Assembly (NCBI GenBank): GCA_024397995.1
Contig: CP073746.1
Location: 3,408,001 to 3,472,000, forward strand
Source: a bacterium SCSIO 12827
GTDB taxonomy: Bacteria; Pseudomonadota; Alphaproteobacteria; Rhodospirillales; Casp-alpha2
Length of the DNA: 64,000 nt
Direction of reading: 5' to 3'
The notes under the pieces are model-generated. The model ran no database searches, was not told the DNA's origin, and was given only the letters and a program-made list of their open reading frames with translations. Made by a program: the position numbers and the translations under genes. Shown here one piece after another: positions 34,389-44,770 of this stretch (positions are counted from its first letter, which is position 1; every line of letters begins with the position of its first letter).

Positions 34389-35777
34389 ATGTTCATGCCC
34401 TCCGCCTCTCGCCACCGGTCCGGCCGGCACCGCCATCTGCTGATCGCCGCCCTGGCCCTGCTGACCGCCGCCCTGACCCTGGGCGCCACGCCGGCCTTGG
34501 CCAAGGTGTTCAGCCCGGAAACCTTCACCCTGAAGAACGGCATGCAGGTGGTCGTCGTGAGCAACCACCGCGCGCCCGTGGTCACCCATATGGTGTGGTA
34601 CAAGGTCGGCTCCGCCGACGAAAGTTCCGGCTATTCGGGGATCGCGCATTTCCTTGAGCACTTGATGTTCAAGGGGACCAAGACGCGCAAGCCGGGCGAA
34701 TTTTCCAAGCTGATCGCGCGTTACGGCGGCCAGGAAAACGCCTTCACCTCTTTCGACTACACGGCCTATCACCAGACCATCGCCCGCGAACATCTGGAGA
34801 TGGTCATGGAGATGGAGGCCGACCGCATGACCAACCTGACCCTGACGGACGAAATCATCGAGCCGGAACGTCAGGTGGTGCGCGAGGAGCGCCGGTCACG
34901 CACGGACAACAACCCGGCTGCGATCCTGAGCGAACACGTATCCGAAGCGCTGTACCGCAACTATCCCTACCGGCGGCCGATCATCGGCTACGATCACGAA
35001 ATCGTCGCCATGACCCGCCAGAACATCATCGATTTCTACAAGCGCTGGTACGCGCCCAACAACGCGATCCTGGTGGTCGCCGGCGACATCACCGCCAAGG
35101 AACTGAAGCCGCTGGCGGAAAAATATTACGGCGCCGTTCCCGCCGCCGCCCCGATCACCCGCGCGCGCCCGGCCGAGCCGCCGCAGGAAGCCGCGCGCAT
35201 CGTCGCCATGCAGCATACCCAGGTGCGCCAGCCGTCGTGGCGCCGATCCTACCTGGCCCCCAGCTATCTTTACGGCGAAACACAGCACGCCTATGCCCTG
35301 CAGGTTCTGACCGAAATCCTGGGCGGCGGCGGCACGTCGCGGATATACCGCAAGCTGGTCATCGACGACCGCAAGGCGGTCTCGGCCGGCTCCTATTACG
35401 ACGCCGATTCCCTGGGCCCCAGCAGTTTCACCATCTACGGCAGCCCCCGGCCCGGCGTCACCCTGCCCGAGATCGAACAAGCCGTCGATGCCGAGCTTGA
35501 CCGGGTCGCCAAGGACGGCGTCACCAAGGACGAGGTCGCCCGCGCCAAGAAACGGCTGGTCGCGAGCGCCGTGTTCGCCCGCGATTCCTTCACCACCGGG
35601 GCGCGGACCCTGGGGGCAGCGCTGGCCGTCGGGCGTAAGGTCGCCGACGTGGAGGCCTGGCCCGACCGCATCACGGCGGTCACCGCCGAGGAAATCCAGG
35701 CCGCCGCCAAATACGTTTTCGTCAAGAAACGCTCGGTCACGGCCTTTCTCGTGGAAGATAAGGAGAAGCCGGAATGA
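34389..35777 (+). CDS. M16-family zinc peptidase, catalytic partner
   Basis: The 462-residue protein has a signal peptide (residues 16-38, ending PALAK) and the inverted zinc motif HFLEH (HxxEH, near residue 85), with the distal Glu in EIIEPERQVVREE. The M16 C-terminal domain follows. These periplasmic or inner-membrane-associated peptidases are often found as a pair, and the following gene encodes the partner without the HxxEH. It overlaps that gene by four bases (ATGA). The specific substrate, perhaps outer-membrane lipoproteins or leader peptides, is unknown. Confidence 0.93.
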   Translation: MFMPSASRHRSGRHRHLLIAALALLTAALTLGATPALAKVFSPETFTLKNGMQVVVVSNHRAPVVTHMVWYKVGSADESSGYSGIAHFLEHLMFKGTKTRKPGEFSKLIARYGGQENAFTSFDYTAYHQTIAREHLEMVMEMEADRMTNLTLTDEIIEPERQVVREERRSRTDNNPAAILSEHVSEALYRNYPYRRPIIGYDHEIVAMTRQNIIDFYKRWYAPNNAILVVAGDITAKELKPLAEKYYGAVPAAAPITRARPAEPPQEAARIVAMQHTQVRQPSWRRSYLAPSYLYGETQHAYALQVLTEILGGGGTSRIYRKLVIDDRKAVSAGSYYDADSLGPSSFTIYGSPRPGVTLPEIEQAVDAELDRVAKDGVTKDEVARAKKRLVASAVFARDSFTTGARTLGAALAVGRKVADVEAWPDRITAVTAEEIQAAAKYVFVKKRSVTAFLVEDKEKPE

Positions 35778-37105
35778 GCCGCCTTCTGTCCCGCGCCGCC
35801 CTTGCCCTGGCGGCGGTCATCTTCGTCCTCTACGCGGCACCGGCCAAAGCGACGCAGATCGAACGCGTGGTCAGCCCCGGGGGGATCGAGGCCTGGCTGG
35901 TCGAGGATCACCTCAACCCCATCATCTCCCTGCATCTGGCATTCCGTGGGGGCAGCGCCCTTGACCCCGAAGGCAAGGAAGGCCTGGCCAACATGGTCTC
36001 GACCCTGCTCGACGAAGGGGCCGGTGACCTGGACAGCAAGGCCTTTCAGCAGACGCTGGAGGACAAGTCCATCACGCTGCGCTTCAGCGCCGCGCGCGAT
36101 AGCTTCGGCGCCCGCGTCCAGGTATTGACCGAATACCGCGACCTGGCCTTCGACCTGCTGCGCCAGGCCATGACAAAGCCACGTTTCGACGCGGAACCCG
36201 TGTCGCGCCTGCGCGCCCAGCTGCTGGCCAATCTGCGCCATGAATCGGAAGACGCCGACGCGATCGCCGGCAAGACGCTGATGAAGACCCTCTACCCCGA
36301 TCATCCCTACGGCCGCCCGACCGGCGGCACCCCGGAAAGCGTCGCCGCCATCCAGGTTGCCGACATGCGCGCCTTCGTCAAGGAACGGCTGGCCCGCGAC
36401 ACCCTGGCGATCGGCGTGGTCGGCGACATCACGGCCAAGGAACTGGCACCGCTGCTCGACAAGACCTTCGGCACCTTGCCCGCCAAGGCGGCCCCCTGGA
36501 AGGTTGCGGAAGTGGCGCCCAAGGTCGCGGGCCGCACCATCGTCATCGAAAAGCCCCTGAAGCAAAGCAACATCCTGTTCGCCGACCGGGGCCTGATGCG
36601 CAAGGATCCGGATTTCTACACCGCCTATGTGATGAACCACATCCTGGGCGGCGGCGGATTCACTTCCCGTCTCTATACCGAAGTGCGGGAAAAGCGGGGC
36701 CTCGCCTATTCGGTCTATACCTACCTGCATCCCATGGACCGCTCCGCGATCTATGCCGGCGGCGCCGGCACGGCCAACGCGCGGGTCGCGGAAACCCTGA
36801 AGGTCGTCCGTGACGAATGGGCCAAGTTGGCCAAGGACGGCGTGACCGAGGCGGAATTGACCGCCGCCAAGCAGTATCTGACCGGCTCCTTCCCGCTGCG
36901 CTTCACGGCGACGGAGCGAATCGCGGCCATGCTGGTCGGCATGCAGACGGAAGATTTGGGCATCGACTATCTGGACAAGCGCAACAGCTATATCGAGGCG
37001 GTCAGCCGCGACGATATCCGCCGCGTGGCCCGGAAACTCTTGCATCCGGACGACCTCACCATCGTCGTCGTGGGAGAACCCAAGGACGTCAAACCGACAC
37101 CTTGA
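35774..37105 (+). CDS. M16-family peptidase-like protein, non-catalytic partner
   Basis: The 443-residue protein has a signal peptide (residues 6-25, ending APAKA). Its M16 fold is recognisable, but the HxxEH region reads LANMVSTLLDEG, so the zinc ligands are missing. Such subunits act as the structural partner of the catalytic M16 peptidase, analogous to mitochondrial processing peptidase alpha/beta. It overlaps the catalytic gene by four bases. The C-terminal half has GGGGFTSRLYTEVREKRGLAY, typical of the family. Confidence 0.92.
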   Translation: MSRLLSRAALALAAVIFVLYAAPAKATQIERVVSPGGIEAWLVEDHLNPIISLHLAFRGGSALDPEGKEGLANMVSTLLDEGAGDLDSKAFQQTLEDKSITLRFSAARDSFGARVQVLTEYRDLAFDLLRQAMTKPRFDAEPVSRLRAQLLANLRHESEDADAIAGKTLMKTLYPDHPYGRPTGGTPESVAAIQVADMRAFVKERLARDTLAIGVVGDITAKELAPLLDKTFGTLPAKAAPWKVAEVAPKVAGRTIVIEKPLKQSNILFADRGLMRKDPDFYTAYVMNHILGGGGFTSRLYTEVREKRGLAYSVYTYLHPMDRSAIYAGGAGTANARVAETLKVVRDEWAKLAKDGVTEAELTAAKQYLTGSFPLRFTATERIAAMLVGMQTEDLGIDYLDKRNSYIEAVSRDDIRRVARKLLHPDDLTIVVVGEPKDVKPTP

Positions 37106-37181
37106 GCCCCGCCGTTGGCGACGCCGGGGACCGATGGTACTCTCGCCCGCGCAACGTCCCCCCGGAGGATCAGAGACCTTC

Positions 37182-38786
37182 ATGCCCCCCCCCGCCCCAA
37201 CGCCGGCCTGGCAGGCGCTCGCCGACCATCACCGGAAGGCAGCGGGCAGCCATCTGCGAGACCTTCTCGGCGACGACAAGCGCACCGAGGCCCTGACCTT
37301 CGCCCTGGGCGGCCTGTGCTTGGATCTGTCCAAGAACCGCCTCACCCCGGATACCCTTACCCTGCTGATCGCCCTGGCCGATGAGCGCGGTGTGGCGGCC
37401 CGGCGGGATGCCATGGCGGCGGGCGAGGCGATCAACACAACCGAAGACCGTGCCGCCCTGCACATGGCGCTGCGCGCCCGGCCTGAAGACGGTTTCGCCG
37501 TCTGTGGCACGCCGGTCCATGGCGAGGTTCAGGCCGTGCTCGACCACATGGCGGACTTTGTCGCCAGGGTGGAAGCCGGCACCCGCACGGGTGCCGCCGG
37601 CAAGCCCTTCACCGACGTCATCAACATCGGCATCGGCGGCTCGGACCAAGGCCCGCGCATTGCCTGTCGGGCCCTCTTTCCCTACCGGCGGCGCGGCCTC
37701 ATCCCCCATTTCGTATCCAACGTGGACGCCACGGATCTGACGGAGACGCTTGAAGCTTGCGATCCGGAAACCACCCTGATTATCATTTCCTCCAAGACGT
37801 TTACGACCGCCGAGACCATGACCAACGCCATGACGGCGCGACGCTGGCTAACCGAGGCGTTGGGATCAGGCGCCGTCGCCAAGCATTTCTGCGCCGTCAC
37901 CAGCAACGACGACGCGGCACGTGATTTCGGCATCGGCGACGACGCTCTGTTCGGGTTCTGGGACTGGGTCGGCGGTCGGTATTCGGTTTGGTCGGCGATC
38001 GGCCTGCCGCTGGCCCTGACGCTGGGCATGGACCTGTTCCGCGATTTCTTGGCCGGCGCCCGGGACATGGATCGCCACTTCCTGGAAACGCCGCTGGCGG
38101 AAAACCTGCCCGTGTTGCTGGCACTGGCCGGTATCTGGAACCGCAATTTCGAGGGGGCCGCCGCCCATGCGGTGCTGCCCTATAACCAGCTGCTGGACGG
38201 CCTGCCCGACTACCTGCAGCAGTTGGAAATGGAAAGCAACGGCAAGGCTGTCGATCGAGACGGCGCCATGGTGGTCCAACCCACCGCCCCTGTCGTATTC
38301 GGCCAAGCGGGCACCAATGGTCAGCATGCGTTTTATCAGCTGCTTCACCAGGGCACGGATCTGGTCTCCGCCGATTTCATCGCTGCCGTGGCGCCGGCCC
38401 ATCCGGCGGGCGACCATCACGACAAGCTGCTGGCCAATTTCCTGGCCCAACCGGCGGCCCTGGCGCTTGGCCGCAAGGCCGGGCCGGGCGTGCCGCCGCA
38501 CATGCAGTTTTCCGGCAACCGGCCATCGACCACGATCCTGCTTGATCGGTTGGACCCACGCAGCTTCGGCATGCTGTTGGCGCTTTACGAGCACAAGGTG
38601 TTCGTCCAGGGCGTGATCTGGAACGTCAATTCTTTTGACCAATTCGGGGTCGAACTGGGCAAGGAACTTGCCGGTCCGTTGACCAGGGCCCTTGCCCAGG
38701 GCACGGATGCCCCGGGGTTGGATGCCTCGACGCGCAGCCTGCTCGCCCGCATTCGCCGGGTCCGGGGCGGCGGGGACAGTTCATGA
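37182..38786 (+). CDS. pgi: Glucose-6-phosphate isomerase
   Basis: Pgi interconverts glucose-6-phosphate and fructose-6-phosphate. The 534-residue protein has the family segments [32 protein letters not shown], the Glu-bearing [12 protein letters not shown] and QLLHQGT. GGAGG lies 13 bases before ATG 37182, somewhat far; the ATG at 37134 adds 16 poorly conserved residues. The stop overlaps mutL by four bases (ATGA). A sequence of 534 residues is typical for this enzyme. Confidence 0.95.
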   Translation: MPPPAPTPAWQALADHHRKAAGSHLRDLLGDDKRTEALTFALGGLCLDLSKNRLTPDTLTLLIALADERGVAARRDAMAAGEAINTTEDRAALHMALRARPEDGFAVCGTPVHGEVQAVLDHMADFVARVEAGTRTGAAGKPFTDVINIGIGGSDQGPRIACRALFPYRRRGLIPHFVSNVDATDLTETLEACDPETTLIIISSKTFTTAETMTNAMTARRWLTEALGSGAVAKHFCAVTSNDDAARDFGIGDDALFGFWDWVGGRYSVWSAIGLPLALTLGMDLFRDFLAGARDMDRHFLETPLAENLPVLLALAGIWNRNFEGAAAHAVLPYNQLLDGLPDYLQQLEMESNGKAVDRDGAMVVQPTAPVVFGQAGTNGQHAFYQLLHQGTDLVSADFIAAVAPAHPAGDHHDKLLANFLAQPAALALGRKAGPGVPPHMQFSGNRPSTTILLDRLDPRSFGMLLALYEHKVFVQGVIWNVNSFDQFGVELGKELAGPLTRALAQGTDAPGLDASTRSLLARIRRVRGGGDSS

Positions 38787-40627
38787 TCAATCCCCCCGTT
38801 ATCCGCCGTCTGCCGGAAACCGTGGTCAACCGCATCGCCGCCGGCGAGGTCGTGGAACGCCCGGCCTCGGCGGTGAAGGAACTGGTCGAAAACGCCATCG
38901 ACGCCGGCGCCAAGCGTATCGAGGTCGTGATTCGCGACGGCGGTCAGACGGCGATCACCGTGACCGACGACGGCTGCGGCATGACGCCGGAAGAAATCGA
39001 ATTGGCGCTGGAACGCCATGCCACGTCGAAGCTGCCGGACGACGACCTGATGGCCGTGTCCACCTTGGGTTTTCGGGGCGAGGCCCTGCCCTCCATGGCC
39101 GCCGTGGCGCGCATGACCATCACCTCACGCCCGCAAGGCGCCGAGCAAGCCTGGGCCGTCACGGTCGAAGGCGGCGGCCCCGCCAAGGCCCAGCCCGCCG
39201 CCCATCCCCACGGCACGCGGGTGGACGTGCGCGATCTGTTCTATGCCACGCCGGCCCGGCTCAAGTTCCTCAAGGCCGCGCGCACGGAACAGAACCATGT
39301 GGTCGAAACCCTGAACCGCTTGGCCATGGCCCATCCGGAAATCGCCTTCACCCTGTCCGACGGCAGCCGCGACCTGATCAAGCTGAATGCCGTCACCCCG
39401 CGCCTGGGCGACGATCCGGCCGCGGCACGGCTGGAGCGCCTGGCCGGCATCATGGGCCGCCCCTTCGCCGACAACGCCATGACCATCGACGCCGTGCGCG
39501 AGGGCATCCGGCTTTCCGGCCATGCCGGGGTGCCGACATTGAACCGCGGCAACGCGGCCATGCAGTTCCTGTTCGTCAACGGCCGGCCCGTGCGCGACCG
39601 CCTTCTGCTGGGGGCCGTGCGGGGCGCTTACCGGGAGTTCCTCGCCTCCGACCGCCATCCGCTGCTGGCCCTGTTTCTGGAGGTGCCGCCGACCGAGGTC
39701 GACGTCAATGTCCATCCGGCCAAGACCGAGGTCCGGTTCCGCGACGCCGGGGTGGTCCGGGGGCTGATCGTCAGCGCCCTGAAGCATGCCCTGGCCGAGG
39801 CCGGGCACCGGGCCTCGACCACCGTGGCGGGGGCGGCGCTGGGCGCCTTCCGGCCCAGCGAACTTTCCGGCGGCGCCCTGCCCCTGGGCCGAAGCGGCGG
39901 CGGATATGGCGGGGCCTATGCCCCCGCCGCGCGGCCAAGCGGCCTGTCGGACCATTACGCCCCCCTCCCCGATCTTGACCGTGCCCCCAGCGCGCCGATG
40001 ACGATGGACCCAGACGGCGGCATGGCGTCGGAACAGCCCCCGGCGGAATACCCCCTGGGCGTGGCGCGGGCCCAGGTTCATGCAACCTACGTGATCGCCC
40101 AAACGGCGGACGGCCTGGTCATCGTCGATCAGCACGCGGCGCATGAGCGCCTGACCCAGGAAAAAATCAAGACGGCGATGGCATCCGGCGGCGTCAACCG
40201 CCAGATGCTGCTGATCCCCGAGGTTGTCGAGATGGAGGAGCCGGCGGTCGACCGCCTGCTTGCCCGCGCGGATGAACTGGCCGAGATGGGCCTGGTGATC
40301 GAAGGCTTCGGCCCCGGTGCCGTGGTGGTCCGCGAGACGCCGGCTCTACTAGGAGACATGGACATCCAGGGCGTGATCCGCGACCTGGCAGACGATCTGG
40401 CGGAATACGGTGAAACCATCGCGCTGGCCGAGCGCATCGGCGATGTTTGCGCGACCATGGCTTGTCATGGATCAATCCGCGCCGGCCGGCGCCTGAATGC
40501 GGATGAGATGAACCGTCTTTTGCGCGAGATGGAGGCGACCCCCCATTCCGGGCAGTGCAGCCACGGCCGCCCGACCTATGTGGAACTGAAGCTGGCCGAT
40601 ATCGAAAAACTGTTCGGCCGGCGTTAA
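38783..40627 (+). CDS. mutL: DNA mismatch repair protein MutL (endonuclease type)
   Basis: MutL links MutS mismatch recognition to strand incision. The 614-residue protein has the GHKL ATPase motifs [17 protein letters not shown] and [10 protein letters not shown]. The C-terminal domain contains the endonuclease motif DQHA-x2-E-x4-E ([12 protein letters not shown], near residue 450), plus ACHGSIRAG and [11 protein letters not shown]. This predicts intrinsic nicking activity, as in organisms that lack MutH. A proline/glycine-rich linker of about 100 residues joins the two parts. It overlaps pgi by four bases. Confidence 0.96.
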   Translation: MINPPVIRRLPETVVNRIAAGEVVERPASAVKELVENAIDAGAKRIEVVIRDGGQTAITVTDDGCGMTPEEIELALERHATSKLPDDDLMAVSTLGFRGEALPSMAAVARMTITSRPQGAEQAWAVTVEGGGPAKAQPAAHPHGTRVDVRDLFYATPARLKFLKAARTEQNHVVETLNRLAMAHPEIAFTLSDGSRDLIKLNAVTPRLGDDPAAARLERLAGIMGRPFADNAMTIDAVREGIRLSGHAGVPTLNRGNAAMQFLFVNGRPVRDRLLLGAVRGAYREFLASDRHPLLALFLEVPPTEVDVNVHPAKTEVRFRDAGVVRGLIVSALKHALAEAGHRASTTVAGAALGAFRPSELSGGALPLGRSGGGYGGAYAPAARPSGLSDHYAPLPDLDRAPSAPMTMDPDGGMASEQPPAEYPLGVARAQVHATYVIAQTADGLVIVDQHAAHERLTQEKIKTAMASGGVNRQMLLIPEVVEMEEPAVDRLLARADELAEMGLVIEGFGPGAVVVRETPALLGDMDIQGVIRDLADDLAEYGETIALAERIGDVCATMACHGSIRAGRRLNADEMNRLLREMEATPHSGQCSHGRPTYVELKLADIEKLFGRR

Positions 40628-40663
40628 GATCGCCCTGTTTTCCGCAACCGGACGATCAGGCCC

Positions 40664-41422
40664 ATGCTGCGTGAATGGCTCACCCATCGGATGACCCCGG
40701 CCCCGGAACCGGTCAAGCGGCTCGGCTATCTGAAGGAACAGATTGCCATCGCCGCCCGCCATCGGCGGCTCCATCCCGCGTGGAAGGAGCACCTGGTCCG
40801 CTCGCGCCGCTTCGTCCTGTGGTCCGCCGCCAATTGCCCCGGCCAGAACAAGGTGGTGATCCTGGGCTCGGGGGGGCTTCTGGACGCACCGCTTTGTGAT
40901 TTGGCCGACGATTTCGCCGAGGTCGTGCTGATCGACATCTTTCACCCCCCTGCCGTGCAGGCCTGGGCGGCGCAATACCCCAACGTCTATCTGGTCGAAA
41001 CCGACCTGACCGGTCTGGTCGACGGCCTGGCCCAAAGCGAGATGCCGTCGGAGCCGCCGCTGCCGGACATCCCCGAGGCCGATGCGGATTTGGTCGTGTC
41101 CCTGAACCTGCTGAGCCAATTGCCGCTGATCCCGGCCCGACACGTGCCGGAGAAACAGGCCAAGGCCTTCGCAACGGAAATCCAGCGCCAGCACCTGCGC
41201 GCCCTGCAGGCCCTGCCCGGGCGGGTCTGCCTGATCACGGAAACGGTGCGGGAATTCGTCGAGGACGGCGAGGTGAATGAGACGGAACCCGCCCTTGGCG
41301 ATATCAAGCTGCCGGAACCGGATGAACGCTGGATCTGGAATTTGGCGCCGGCGCCGGAAATTGAACGCAACCGCGGCCTGCGCCTCAGGGTCGCCGCCTA
41401 TTCCAACCTTTTCAAGAAGTAG
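40664..41422 (+). CDS. Rossmann-fold methyltransferase-like hypothetical protein
   Basis: The 252-residue protein has a probable S-adenosylmethionine-binding core: motif I KVVILGSGGLLDAPL, an acidic residue after the second strand (VVLIDIF), and a fourth motif ADLVVSLNLLSQLPLIP. I do not recognise a named family. It lies 36 bases after mutL on the same strand and its stop overlaps the convergent rsmD gene by 25 bases. A link to repair or rRNA modification is possible from position only. The N-terminus is rich in Arg and His. Confidence 0.7.
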   Translation: MLREWLTHRMTPAPEPVKRLGYLKEQIAIAARHRRLHPAWKEHLVRSRRFVLWSAANCPGQNKVVILGSGGLLDAPLCDLADDFAEVVLIDIFHPPAVQAWAAQYPNVYLVETDLTGLVDGLAQSEMPSEPPLPDIPEADADLVVSLNLLSQLPLIPARHVPEKQAKAFATEIQRQHLRALQALPGRVCLITETVREFVEDGEVNETEPALGDIKLPEPDERWIWNLAPAPEIERNRGLRLRVAAYSNLFKK

Positions 41423-41964
41423 ACCTTGGCCGCACCGTAGGTGCGTTCGTCCCGCACCTCGAACCCGCGCGTCCCGGCCAGGCTTTCCTCGGCCCCGACC
41501 TCGACCACCACGGTGGCATCGGGGGTCAGCCAGTTTTTGTTCAAAAGCCCGCGCAGGGCCGGATCAGCCATCCCCATGCCGTAGGGCGGATCGAGAAACA
41601 CCAGCCCGGCCGGCGTCTTTGCCGCCCGCGGCGGCACGGCCAGATGAGTGCAGTCGAGCCCCAGCATCAGGCATTCCCGCCACAACCCCATGGCCGCCGC
41701 GTTGTCCTTGGCGATCTTGAGGTGCTGTGGATTGCGGTCCGCGAACAGGCCGAAGGCCGCCCCCCGCGACATCGCCTCAAGCCCCAACGCCCCCGTGCCG
41801 CAGAACATGTCAGCGACGGTGATGCCGTCCAGATCCACGGCCGCCTTGCCATGGGCCAGAATGTTGAACACGGATTCCCGGGCCCGGTCCGAGGTCGGAC
41901 GCAGATCCCGGCCCTCCGGTGCCGTCAGCTTCTTGCCGCGAAATCTGCCGGCAACGATGCGCAT
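41398..41964 (-). CDS. rsmD: 16S rRNA (guanine(966)-N2)-methyltransferase
   Basis: RsmD methylates G966 of 16S rRNA. The 188-residue protein starts MRIVAGRFRGKKL, typical of the family, with DLRPTSDRARESVFNIL, the SAM motif VADMFCGTGALGLEAMSRGA and the catalytic LVFLDPPYG. The length is right. The 3' end overlaps the convergent methyltransferase-like gene by 25 bases, so the two transcripts would be antisense there. RluB follows upstream on the same strand, 16 bases away, suggesting co-transcription of two rRNA-modification genes. Confidence 0.95.
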   Translation of the reverse strand: MRIVAGRFRGKKLTAPEGRDLRPTSDRARESVFNILAHGKAAVDLDGITVADMFCGTGALGLEAMSRGAAFGLFADRNPQHLKIAKDNAAAMGLWRECLMLGLDCTHLAVPPRAAKTPAGLVFLDPPYGMGMADPALRGLLNKNWLTPDATVVVEVGAEESLAGTRGFEVRDERTYGAAKVYFLKRLE

Positions 41965-41980
41965 CAGACCGCACCCCGCA

Positions 41981-42760
41981 TCAGGACAGGACCTTGCCCA
42001 GCTGTTCCTTCAAGGTCTTGCCCTTGATCTCATAGACGTCGCCGCGCGCCAGATTGCCCAACTGGAACGGGCCGTAGGCCGTGCGGATCAGGCGGTTCAC
42101 GGAAAGCCCCAGATGTTCCATCACCTTGCGGACCTCGCGGTTCTTGCCTTCGGACAGGCTGACGGTCAGCCAATGATTGGCGAAACCCTTGCGCATCTTG
42201 TCGCCGGCATCCATCTGGTCGATCTCGGCCTTGATCGGGCCATATCGCACGCCGGACACGGTGACGCCGCGGGCCAGTTTGGCCAGGTCTTCAGGTTTCA
42301 CCACACCGTGCACGCGCACCCGGTAGCGCCGGTTCCAGCCGTTGGACGGCAATTCCAGGCGCCGCGCCAGGCCGCCGTCGTTGGTCAGCAGCAGCAGGCC
42401 TTCGGAATTGAGATCGAGACGGCCCACGGATACCACCCGGGGCAGGTCCTTGGGCAGGCGGTCGAACACGGTCGGGCGGCCTTCCGGATCCTTATGGGTG
42501 GTGACCAGCCCGACCGGCTTGTGATAACGCCACAGCTTGGGCGGCGCCTTGCCCGGCAAGGGCTTGCCGTCGACCAGGATGATGCTGGCCTCTGTCACCG
42601 TATGGGCGGGGGTCGTCAGCTTCTTGCCATCGACGATGACGCGGCCTTCTTCGATCCAGCGTTCGGCCTCGCGGCGCGAGCACAGGCCCGCGCGGGCGAT
42701 CACCTTGGCGATGCGTTCGGGGGCGTCTGCGGGTTTCGTGGTCTTTGGTTTATCGGCCAT
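41981..42760 (-). CDS. rluB: rRNA pseudouridine synthase (RsuA/RluB family)
   Basis: The 259-residue protein has an S4 RNA-binding domain ([26 protein letters not shown], residues 14-60) and the synthase domain with the catalytic Asp in [17 protein letters not shown] near residue 120. This layout is the RsuA/RluB/RluE/RluF family; RluB (23S position 2605) is the most likely assignment, but RsuA cannot be excluded. I chose ATG 42760; 30 codons further upstream are low complexity and overlap tadA. It is divergent from tadA across 62 bases. Confidence 0.9.
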   Translation of the reverse strand: MADKPKTTKPADAPERIAKVIARAGLCSRREAERWIEEGRVIVDGKKLTTPAHTVTEASIILVDGKPLPGKAPPKLWRYHKPVGLVTTHKDPEGRPTVFDRLPKDLPRVVSVGRLDLNSEGLLLLTNDGGLARRLELPSNGWNRRYRVRVHGVVKPEDLAKLARGVTVSGVRYGPIKAEIDQMDAGDKMRKGFANHWLTVSLSEGKNREVRKVMEHLGLSVNRLIRTAYGPFQLGNLARGDVYEIKGKTLKEQLGKVLS

Positions 42761-42822
42761 GGCGGGGACATTAGGGGCGGACGGCGGCGGCGGCAAGCAT
42801 TGACGACGGAGGGCCGGCGAGT

Positions 42823-43296
42823 ATGGTTGGCGCCATGGACAAACCCGCATCCGACAGCTTCATGGCCCAGGCCCTGGATGAGGCCCACGCCGCCGCCAAG
42901 CGCGGCGAGGTCCCCGTGGGCGCCGTGGTGGTCGAGGCCGCGACCGGGCGCATCCTGGCCCGCGCCGGTAACGAGACCGAGGCCGGCCATGACCCGACGG
43001 CCCATGCGGAAATTCTGGCGCTGCGCCGCGCAGCACAAGCCCGGGGGGAACCCCGCCTTCCGGACTGTGATCTTTACGTGACGCTGGAGCCCTGTGCCAT
43101 GTGCGCCGCCGCCATCAGCCACGCCCGCATCAGAAGGCTTTATTTCGGGGCCTACGATCCCAAGGGCGGCGGGGTCGAACACGGCCCCCGGTTCTTCACC
43201 CAGCCGACCTGCCACCACGCACCCGAGGTGGTCGGCGGCCTGGACGAAACAGCGGCCGCCGCCTTGCTCAAGGATTTTTTCAAGGAACGCCGCTAA
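42823..43296 (+). CDS. tadA: tRNA-specific adenosine deaminase
   Basis: TadA converts A34 of tRNA-Arg(ACG) to inosine. The 157-residue protein has the deaminase zinc site HAEILALR (His and catalytic Glu) and PCAMCAAA (two Cys), and VPVGAVVV near the start. GGAGGG nine bases upstream supports ATG 42823 over the ATG 12 bases later. Related nucleoside deaminases such as guanine deaminase share the fold, but length and the [11 protein letters not shown] context favour TadA. It is convergent with the DUF6352-like gene. Confidence 0.92.
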   Translation: MVGAMDKPASDSFMAQALDEAHAAAKRGEVPVGAVVVEAATGRILARAGNETEAGHDPTAHAEILALRRAAQARGEPRLPDCDLYVTLEPCAMCAAAISHARIRRLYFGAYDPKGGGVEHGPRFFTQPTCHHAPEVVGGLDETAAAALLKDFFKERR

Positions 43297-43315
43297 GCGG
43301 CTGAAATTTCCGGGT

Positions 43316-44341
43316 TCAGGATTCCGCCGCGAGCGGCAAATTGACCAAAAGATTCTGTGGCTTCAGACGGACCCGCTGATCCGGGGTCATGCAGAGGGCG
43401 AGATAGATCGGCTTGCCCCGCACCTCGGCCGCCATCTGGTTGGGGTCCTTGAACTCGAGGCGGAACAGCGACAGCAGCCGCGCCATGCGCGCATCCTCGA
43501 CATCCTCCCCTTCGTAGAGGTCGTTCAGCAGCATCGATGCCTCGGCGTCCAGCCCCAGATGCCAGACCCATTTCTCGTCGTTGATTTCTTGCACGGGCTG
43601 GATAGAGATCTCTGCCTCCAGGAAATGGCGGACCCAGGCTTCGAGCACGCGGCACAGCGCGTCAAGCCCCGGCCGGGCGAAGGAGATGTCGAGCACGGTG
43701 TCGTAACGCTCGTTGCGGTCCCAATAAATATCCGCCGTGTCCGGCTGCAATACGTCCATGTCGACCTGACGGGCGGCGGCACCGCTGCCGACCACCAATT
43801 TTCCCAGACTGCCCATGCCGGCTGTGGTCGCCAGCATCTCGACTGTTTCCGCGTCGCCCAGCAAAATCGCGCCGTCTTTCAGCGTCACCGTCTGCTCACG
43901 GAACAGAAGTTCCGCCGCACGGGCGCGAAACGGATCGTCCGTGCCGTCGATGACGCGCCGCGCCACGACCTGGGCCATCTGGTCGATGAACAAGGGTGGG
44001 ATGGTGACGCTGTCGGCGCGGAAAATTTCCAGATAACAGGCCTCGACCGTGCCCGCCCCCACAAGGCGGTCACGGAAGGCCAGCATCACACGGTAATTGT
44101 CGCGCGCGTCTTCATCGGCCATGGCGTCGATACGCCCATCACCCACGGCTTCGCGGGGATTGGCCATCAACGCGCCATGCAAGGCGCGTTCAGCGTCACA
44201 GGATTCCGCGATAGGGGCGATTTCCGGGCGCTGCAGATAGGCGCGCAAGAAGGCGTCCGTCACAGCCAGATGGCCGGCCCCGTTCCGTGTCAGCAGGTGA
44301 TAGCCGGAATTGGGCCAAAAGTCGGGCGCCGGGCCGTTCAT
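43316..44341 (-). CDS. DUF6352-like conserved protein
   Basis: The 341-residue protein is soluble, with no signal peptide. From memory its start (DFWPNSGYHLLTRNGAGHLAVTDAFLRAYLQRPE) resembles the alphaproteobacterial DUF6352 family, which has no known function; this match could not be tested here. The central region shows ETVEMLATTAGM and a beta-rich segment with DMDVLQPDTADIYW. It starts three bases after the DUF1244 gene, so the two are co-transcribed. Their pairing suggests a shared process, which I cannot name. Confidence 0.72.
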   Translation of the reverse strand: MNGPAPDFWPNSGYHLLTRNGAGHLAVTDAFLRAYLQRPEIAPIAESCDAERALHGALMANPREAVGDGRIDAMADEDARDNYRVMLAFRDRLVGAGTVEACYLEIFRADSVTIPPLFIDQMAQVVARRVIDGTDDPFRARAAELLFREQTVTLKDGAILLGDAETVEMLATTAGMGSLGKLVVGSGAAARQVDMDVLQPDTADIYWDRNERYDTVLDISFARPGLDALCRVLEAWVRHFLEAEISIQPVQEINDEKWVWHLGLDAEASMLLNDLYEGEDVEDARMARLLSLFRLEFKDPNQMAAEVRGKPIYLALCMTPDQRVRLKPQNLLVNLPLAAES

Positions 44342-44344
44342 GGG

Positions 44345-44662
44345 CTAGTTGTGGCCGCTGATATCGGCGTGCAGCGGCTTGGTGTCCTCAAAGGCCTTTT
44401 TCTGCGCTTCGTCGGCGGGTTTCTGGAACTTGTCCTTCCATTCGCCGAAGGGCATGCCGTAAATCGCCTCGCGGGCCGCATCGTAATCGACGTCCTCTCC
44501 CTTGGCCTGGGCCTCGGCGGCATACCATTTTGCCAAGCAGTTGCGGCAGAACCCGGCCAAGTTCATCAGGTCGATGTTCTGCACGTCCGTGCGTTTCTGC
44601 AGATGCTTGATCAGGCCGCGAAAGGCGGCGGCTTCCACTTCCGTGCGGGTCTTGTCGTCCAT
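44345..44662 (-). CDS. DUF1244 domain-containing protein
   Basis: The 105-residue protein matches DUF1244: AAAFRGLIKHLQKRTDVQNIDLMNLAGFCRNCLAKWYAAEAQ, then the YGMPFGEWKDKFQ motif. A conserved CxxC (CRNC) may bind metal or be redox active. The family is widespread in proteobacteria and is of unknown role; a structure is known for a member, but no activity. It is the first gene of a two-gene unit with the DUF6352-like gene and lies between it and purD, 108 bases from the purD stop. Confidence 0.9.
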   Translation of the reverse strand: MDDKTRTEVEAAAFRGLIKHLQKRTDVQNIDLMNLAGFCRNCLAKWYAAEAQAKGEDVDYDAAREAIYGMPFGEWKDKFQKPADEAQKKAFEDTKPLHADISGHN

Positions 44663-44770
44663 GTCGTCATCTCCTCCGTCTGCCGCCGCGTGCCCGATGG
44701 GCGCGCGAGGGTCGTCTGTCTCTGCGCTCTATATAGGGGCCGGCCTGCGTCGGCAAAAGGGCGGCGGCAC

